Assembly: GCA_902783785.1 (NCBI GenBank)
Contig: CACZSH010000046.1
Location: forward strand, 1 to 35,251
Source: an uncultured bacterium
GTDB lineage: Bacteria > Cyanobacteriota > Vampirovibrionia > Gastranaerophilales > Gastranaerophilaceae
Reading direction: 5' to 3'
Length of the DNA: 35,251 nucleotides
The number at the start of each line of letters is the position of its first letter. Position 1 is the stretch's first letter. Both the position numbers and the translations under genes were made by a program. This document shows, one piece after another, positions 33,004 through 35,251 of this stretch. The notes below the pieces were generated by a model. The model did no database searches and had not been told where the DNA came from. It saw only the letters and a program-made list of their open reading frames with translations.

Positions 33004-34203
33004 ATGGTTGAAGCATTGAAATATGATGTAATATTCGGTGGCGGAGCTATTAGAGGTATTGCATATATTGGTGCTGTAAAGGCTCTTAATGAACTTGGTA
33101 TAGAAATCTGTACTCTTGCGGGTTCTTCTGTTGGAGCTATATTTGCCGGTCTTTTATCAGTTGGTTATAGTGTTGATGAATTAAAAGACCTCTTTTTAAA
33201 TATCAATTTTGATTTATTTAGAGATATTCACTTTGGTTTGGGAAAAGAGTTTGCCCTTTCTAAGGGTGAAGTTTTTTTGGATTGGCTCAGAGATTTAATT
33301 GAAAAAAAATATTATGGAGATGTTTATAAAAAGGGTGAGAGTCTTCCTGTTACATTTAAGGATTTGAATAGAGATTTAGTTATAATTACTACAGATTTGA
33401 CAAATTTTAAATGCAAAGAATTCTCTAAAAAAGAAACACCTAATTTTGAAATAGCAAAAGCTATAAGAATTTCATCAACAATGCCAGGTTTGATGCCGCC
33501 TTATGAGTTTGAAAATTCTGAACTTGTAGATGGTGATTTGCAAAAAAGCTGGCCGCTATGGAAACTTTCCTCTTCGCTTAATTCAAAACATAATAGAATC
33601 CTTGAATTTAGACTAGAGGGAGATTATGCTGGCAAGGGTAAAAATGCTATCAATTTTATAAATACGGTATATAGTTGTGTAACTTCAATAGCGACTGACT
33701 TTATAGTGGAAATTTATGGTCAAAATGATAAATATGATTATATTATTTTAAATACAGGTGAGGTTGTAATTGTTGATTTTAATCAACCAAAAGAAAAAAG
33801 AGAAGATTTAATTAAAATTGGTTATGATTTAACAATAGATTATTTTAAAAATGATTTACCCCAAAAAAAGAATATAGTATTAACTCAATATGAAAATATT
33901 CTTTCTCATTTGAATAATTTGAAAATTCAGCTTGGTAAGAGAAAAATTTCGAAGATGAAAGAAGAAATAGGGTTGTTATATATTGATTTGCATGATGCAA
34001 ACAAATATATAGATGACAGTATATTTAAACAAATCAATGAATTTAAAACAGTGTTTTTTAGTAAATTATCTGAGCCAAATGTGTTTGGAATTTATCCAAA
34101 AATAAACATTGTCAGTGTTGAGACATCGTTAGAATTGCTAATAAGTTCAATTACTTTGAAGAGAGATGAGCTTTCAGATTTTATAAAAGTAGTTAACACC
34201 TAA
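33004..34203 (+). CDS. Patatin-like phospholipase
   Basis: 399 residues. Catalytic Ser-Asp dyad: oxyanion loop GGGAIRG (12-18), nucleophile S42 in GSSVG, and D176 in VDGDLQ (family DGG/DGA). It should release fatty acids from phospholipids or related esters. A helical C-terminal region of about 120 residues (from about 280) is extra and of unknown role. There is no signal peptide. Bacterial patatins include secreted toxins and effectors of defence systems, but no cyclase or other defence gene is adjacent. Coupling with the GT-C gene suggests a lipid- or envelope-linked job. Confidence 0.85.
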   Translation: MVEALKYDVIFGGGAIRGIAYIGAVKALNELGIEICTLAGSSVGAIFAGLLSVGYSVDELKDLFLNINFDLFRDIHFGLGKEFALSKGEVFLDWLRDLIEKKYYGDVYKKGESLPVTFKDLNRDLVIITTDLTNFKCKEFSKKETPNFEIAKAIRISSTMPGLMPPYEFENSELVDGDLQKSWPLWKLSSSLNSKHNRILEFRLEGDYAGKGKNAINFINTVYSCVTSIATDFIVEIYGQNDKYDYIILNTGEVVIVDFNQPKEKREDLIKIGYDLTIDYFKNDLPQKKNIVLTQYENILSHLNNLKIQLGKRKISKMKEEIGLLYIDLHDANKYIDDSIFKQINEFKTVFFSKLSEPNVFGIYPKINIVSVETSLELLISSITLKRDELSDFIKVVNT

Positions 34204-34396
34204 AAATTTTAAAGTTGCATTGTGTTTGTTTATTTATATTTTTACATATTAGAATGTTTACAAAATTTTACATTGAGTTTGGAAAATCTTATTTATTCTG
34301 GTTTTTAGACATCTTTTGTATGTTTAAACATTGGTTTTTATAAAAAAACAATCATATAATTTTGATGAAAAACTTTAAAAAAAGCGTTAAAAATGC

Positions 34397-34424
34397 TTGC
34401 AAATAAAATTTTAGCGAATAAGAT
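34397..34424 (+). promoter_or_regulatory. Putative promoter of the infA-rpmJ-rpsM operon
   Basis: TTGCAA (34397-34402), a 16-base spacer and TAAGAT (34419-34424). The 5' leader holds a 7-bp hairpin (34451-34457 with 34462-34468) that encloses a GAGGAG. The remainder of 34204-34483 has no gene. Confidence 0.4.
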
Positions 34425-34483
34425 AAAGTAAGTCGAAAGATAAGAAAGGGTTGAGGAGTGTTCCTCAAAGGTATAAGGCAGTG

Positions 34484-34696
34484 TCAAAAGACGTAATTGA
34501 ATTAGAAGGAACGATAATAGAATCAATGCCTAACGCTATGTTTCGTGTTAAATTAGAAAATGATCATGAGATATTAGCTCATATATCCGGTAAAATTAGA
34601 AAAAATTTCATAAAGATATTACCAGGTGATAAAGTCAAAGTTGAAATGACACCATATGACTTAACAAGAGGCAGAATAACATTCAGATTAAAATAA
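34484..34696 (+). CDS. infA: Translation initiation factor IF-1
   Basis: 70 residues from a GTG start: [20 protein letters not shown], then [20 protein letters not shown] and [13 protein letters not shown], a textbook IF-1 OB fold. It binds the ribosomal A site during initiation. The open frame reaches back to TTG 34451, but those residues are not part of IF-1. AAAGG lies ten bases before the GTG. It opens a ribosomal operon with rpmJ and rpsM. Confidence 0.93.
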   Translation, partial: SKDVIELEGTIIESMPNAMFRVKLENDHEILAHISGKIRKNFIKILPGDKVKVEMTPYDLTRGRITFRLK

Positions 34697-34721
34697 CACA
34701 TTAATATAAAGGAAAAGAAAA

Positions 34722-34835
34722 ATGAAAGTAAGAAGTTCAGTAAAAAAGATTTGTGACAAATGCAAATGTATTAAAAGAAAAGGCAGAATAGCAATTATTT
34801 GTGAAAATCCAAAACATAAACAAAGACAAGGTTAA
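34722..34835 (+). CDS. rpmJ: Ribosomal protein bL36
   Basis: 37 residues: [20 protein letters not shown], ending KHKQRQG. The zinc ribbon ligands C11, C14, C27 and H32 are all present, so this is the zinc-binding (C+) form. AAGGAAAAG precedes the ATG. The order infA-rpmJ-rpsM is the usual one. Confidence 0.95.
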   Translation: MKVRSSVKKICDKCKCIKRKGRIAIICENPKHKQRQG

Positions 34836-34895
34836 TTTTCACGGTAAGAGCTTAAAGAAACAGAAGTAAAAGACATTTAGATAAAGGAAAGAAAT

Positions 34896-35251
34896 ATGGC
34901 AAGATTAGCAGGGGTTGATTTACCTCGTAACAAAAGAATGATTATCGCTTTAACATATATTTATGGTATCGGACCAAAAAGAAGCGAAAATATATTAAAA
35001 GCAACAGGTATTTCACCTGATTTAAGAACAGATGATTTAACAGAAAATGATATTAAATTATTAAGAAACGAATTGTCTAACTATGAAATTGAAGGGGATT
35101 TAAGAAGATCTGTTTCAATGCATATTAAGAGACTTCAAGAAATCGGTTCATACAGAGGTATGAGACATAAAAAGAATTTACCATGCAGAGGTCAAAGAAC
35201 AAAAACAAATGCAAGAACTCGCAGAGGTAAAAAAGGTTTAGCTATTACTAA
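34896..35251 (+). CDS. rpsM: Ribosomal protein uS13, 3' end cut by the window
   Basis: The first 118 codons: [20 protein letters not shown], the helix-hairpin-helix [14 protein letters not shown], and [20 protein letters not shown] with NARTRRGKK at the end. It lies in the 30S head and contacts tRNA and uL5. Only the last few residues are missing. AAAGGAAAG precedes the ATG. Confidence 0.96.
   Translation, partial: MARLAGVDLPRNKRMIIALTYIYGIGPKRSENILKATGISPDLRTDDLTENDIKLLRNELSNYEIEGDLRRSVSMHIKRLQEIGSYRGMRHKKNLPCRGQRTKTNARTRRGKKGLAIT

Noticed and set aside
33004-34203. Patatin as CapV-type effector of a CBASS defence system
   Set aside because: No nucleotide cyclase, HORMA, ubiquitin-like or similar partner gene is adjacent; the gene is coupled to a GT-C protein instead.
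34204-34396. Small RNA or tRNA between the patatin and infA genes
   Set aside because: Only AT-rich sequence with short chance repeats; no cloverleaf, hairpin terminator or conserved core seen.

Overview
The window is strongly AT-rich. It holds a run of ordinary bacterial chromosomal genes, one compact block of phage structural genes, and the start of a ribosomal-protein operon (infA-rpmJ-rpsM). Three things point, as an inference, to a non-photosynthetic cyanobacterial relative of the Melainabacteria/Gastranaerophilales type. They are the very low GC, a short cyanobacterial-style SSB without an acidic tail, and an assortment of calpain-like protease, BioY, hybrid kinase and GT-C membrane proteins. 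No rRNA, tRNA, CRISPR array or insertion sequence was recognised.

Layout. 1-222 is the edge of an unidentified minus-strand reading frame. 344-1753 encodes a GT39-type membrane glycosyltransferase. 5450 down to 1763 is a minus-strand operon of hybrid histidine kinase, NarL-type response regulator and an exported lysine-rich protein. 8532 down to 5510 is a minus-strand operon of two PlsC acyltransferases, SSB and a DUF1537 sugar-acid kinase. Then come a phosphohexomutase (+), a calpain-family protease (-), metG (-), an FkbM methyltransferase (+), dnaX (-), an S66 LD-carboxypeptidase (+), a 50-residue small protein (-), bioY and rimI (-), and a radical SAM/SPASM protein (+).

The phage-like block runs from about 21017 to 31468. 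After a promoter region with four TACGTA boxes it encodes a stand-alone LuxR-type DNA-binding domain, a zinc amidase, a tail-hub protein, a coat protein, a holin-like protein, a scaffold, a head-tail adaptor, TerS, an unknown, a GNAT enzyme, the portal, TerL and a small membrane protein. One gene, a RipA/8xMP-like membrane protein, points the other way and has a perfect consensus promoter. Every reading frame is open. I see no integrase, repressor, replication gene, tailspike, tail needle or ejection protein, and the module order is roughly the reverse of P22. This could be a gene-transfer-agent-like or otherwise domesticated particle island, a satellite, or a recent remnant. The sequence alone does not decide.

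After the block come a GT-C membrane protein and a patatin-like lipase in one operon, then infA, rpmJ and a nearly complete rpsM.

A second theme is transcription start architecture. Several operon-leading genes lack a Shine-Dalgarno sequence and instead have a -10 hexamer exactly six bases before the ATG. This predicts leaderless mRNAs, and it let me correct some start codons. Two divergent gene pairs share intergenic gaps of exactly 40 bp.
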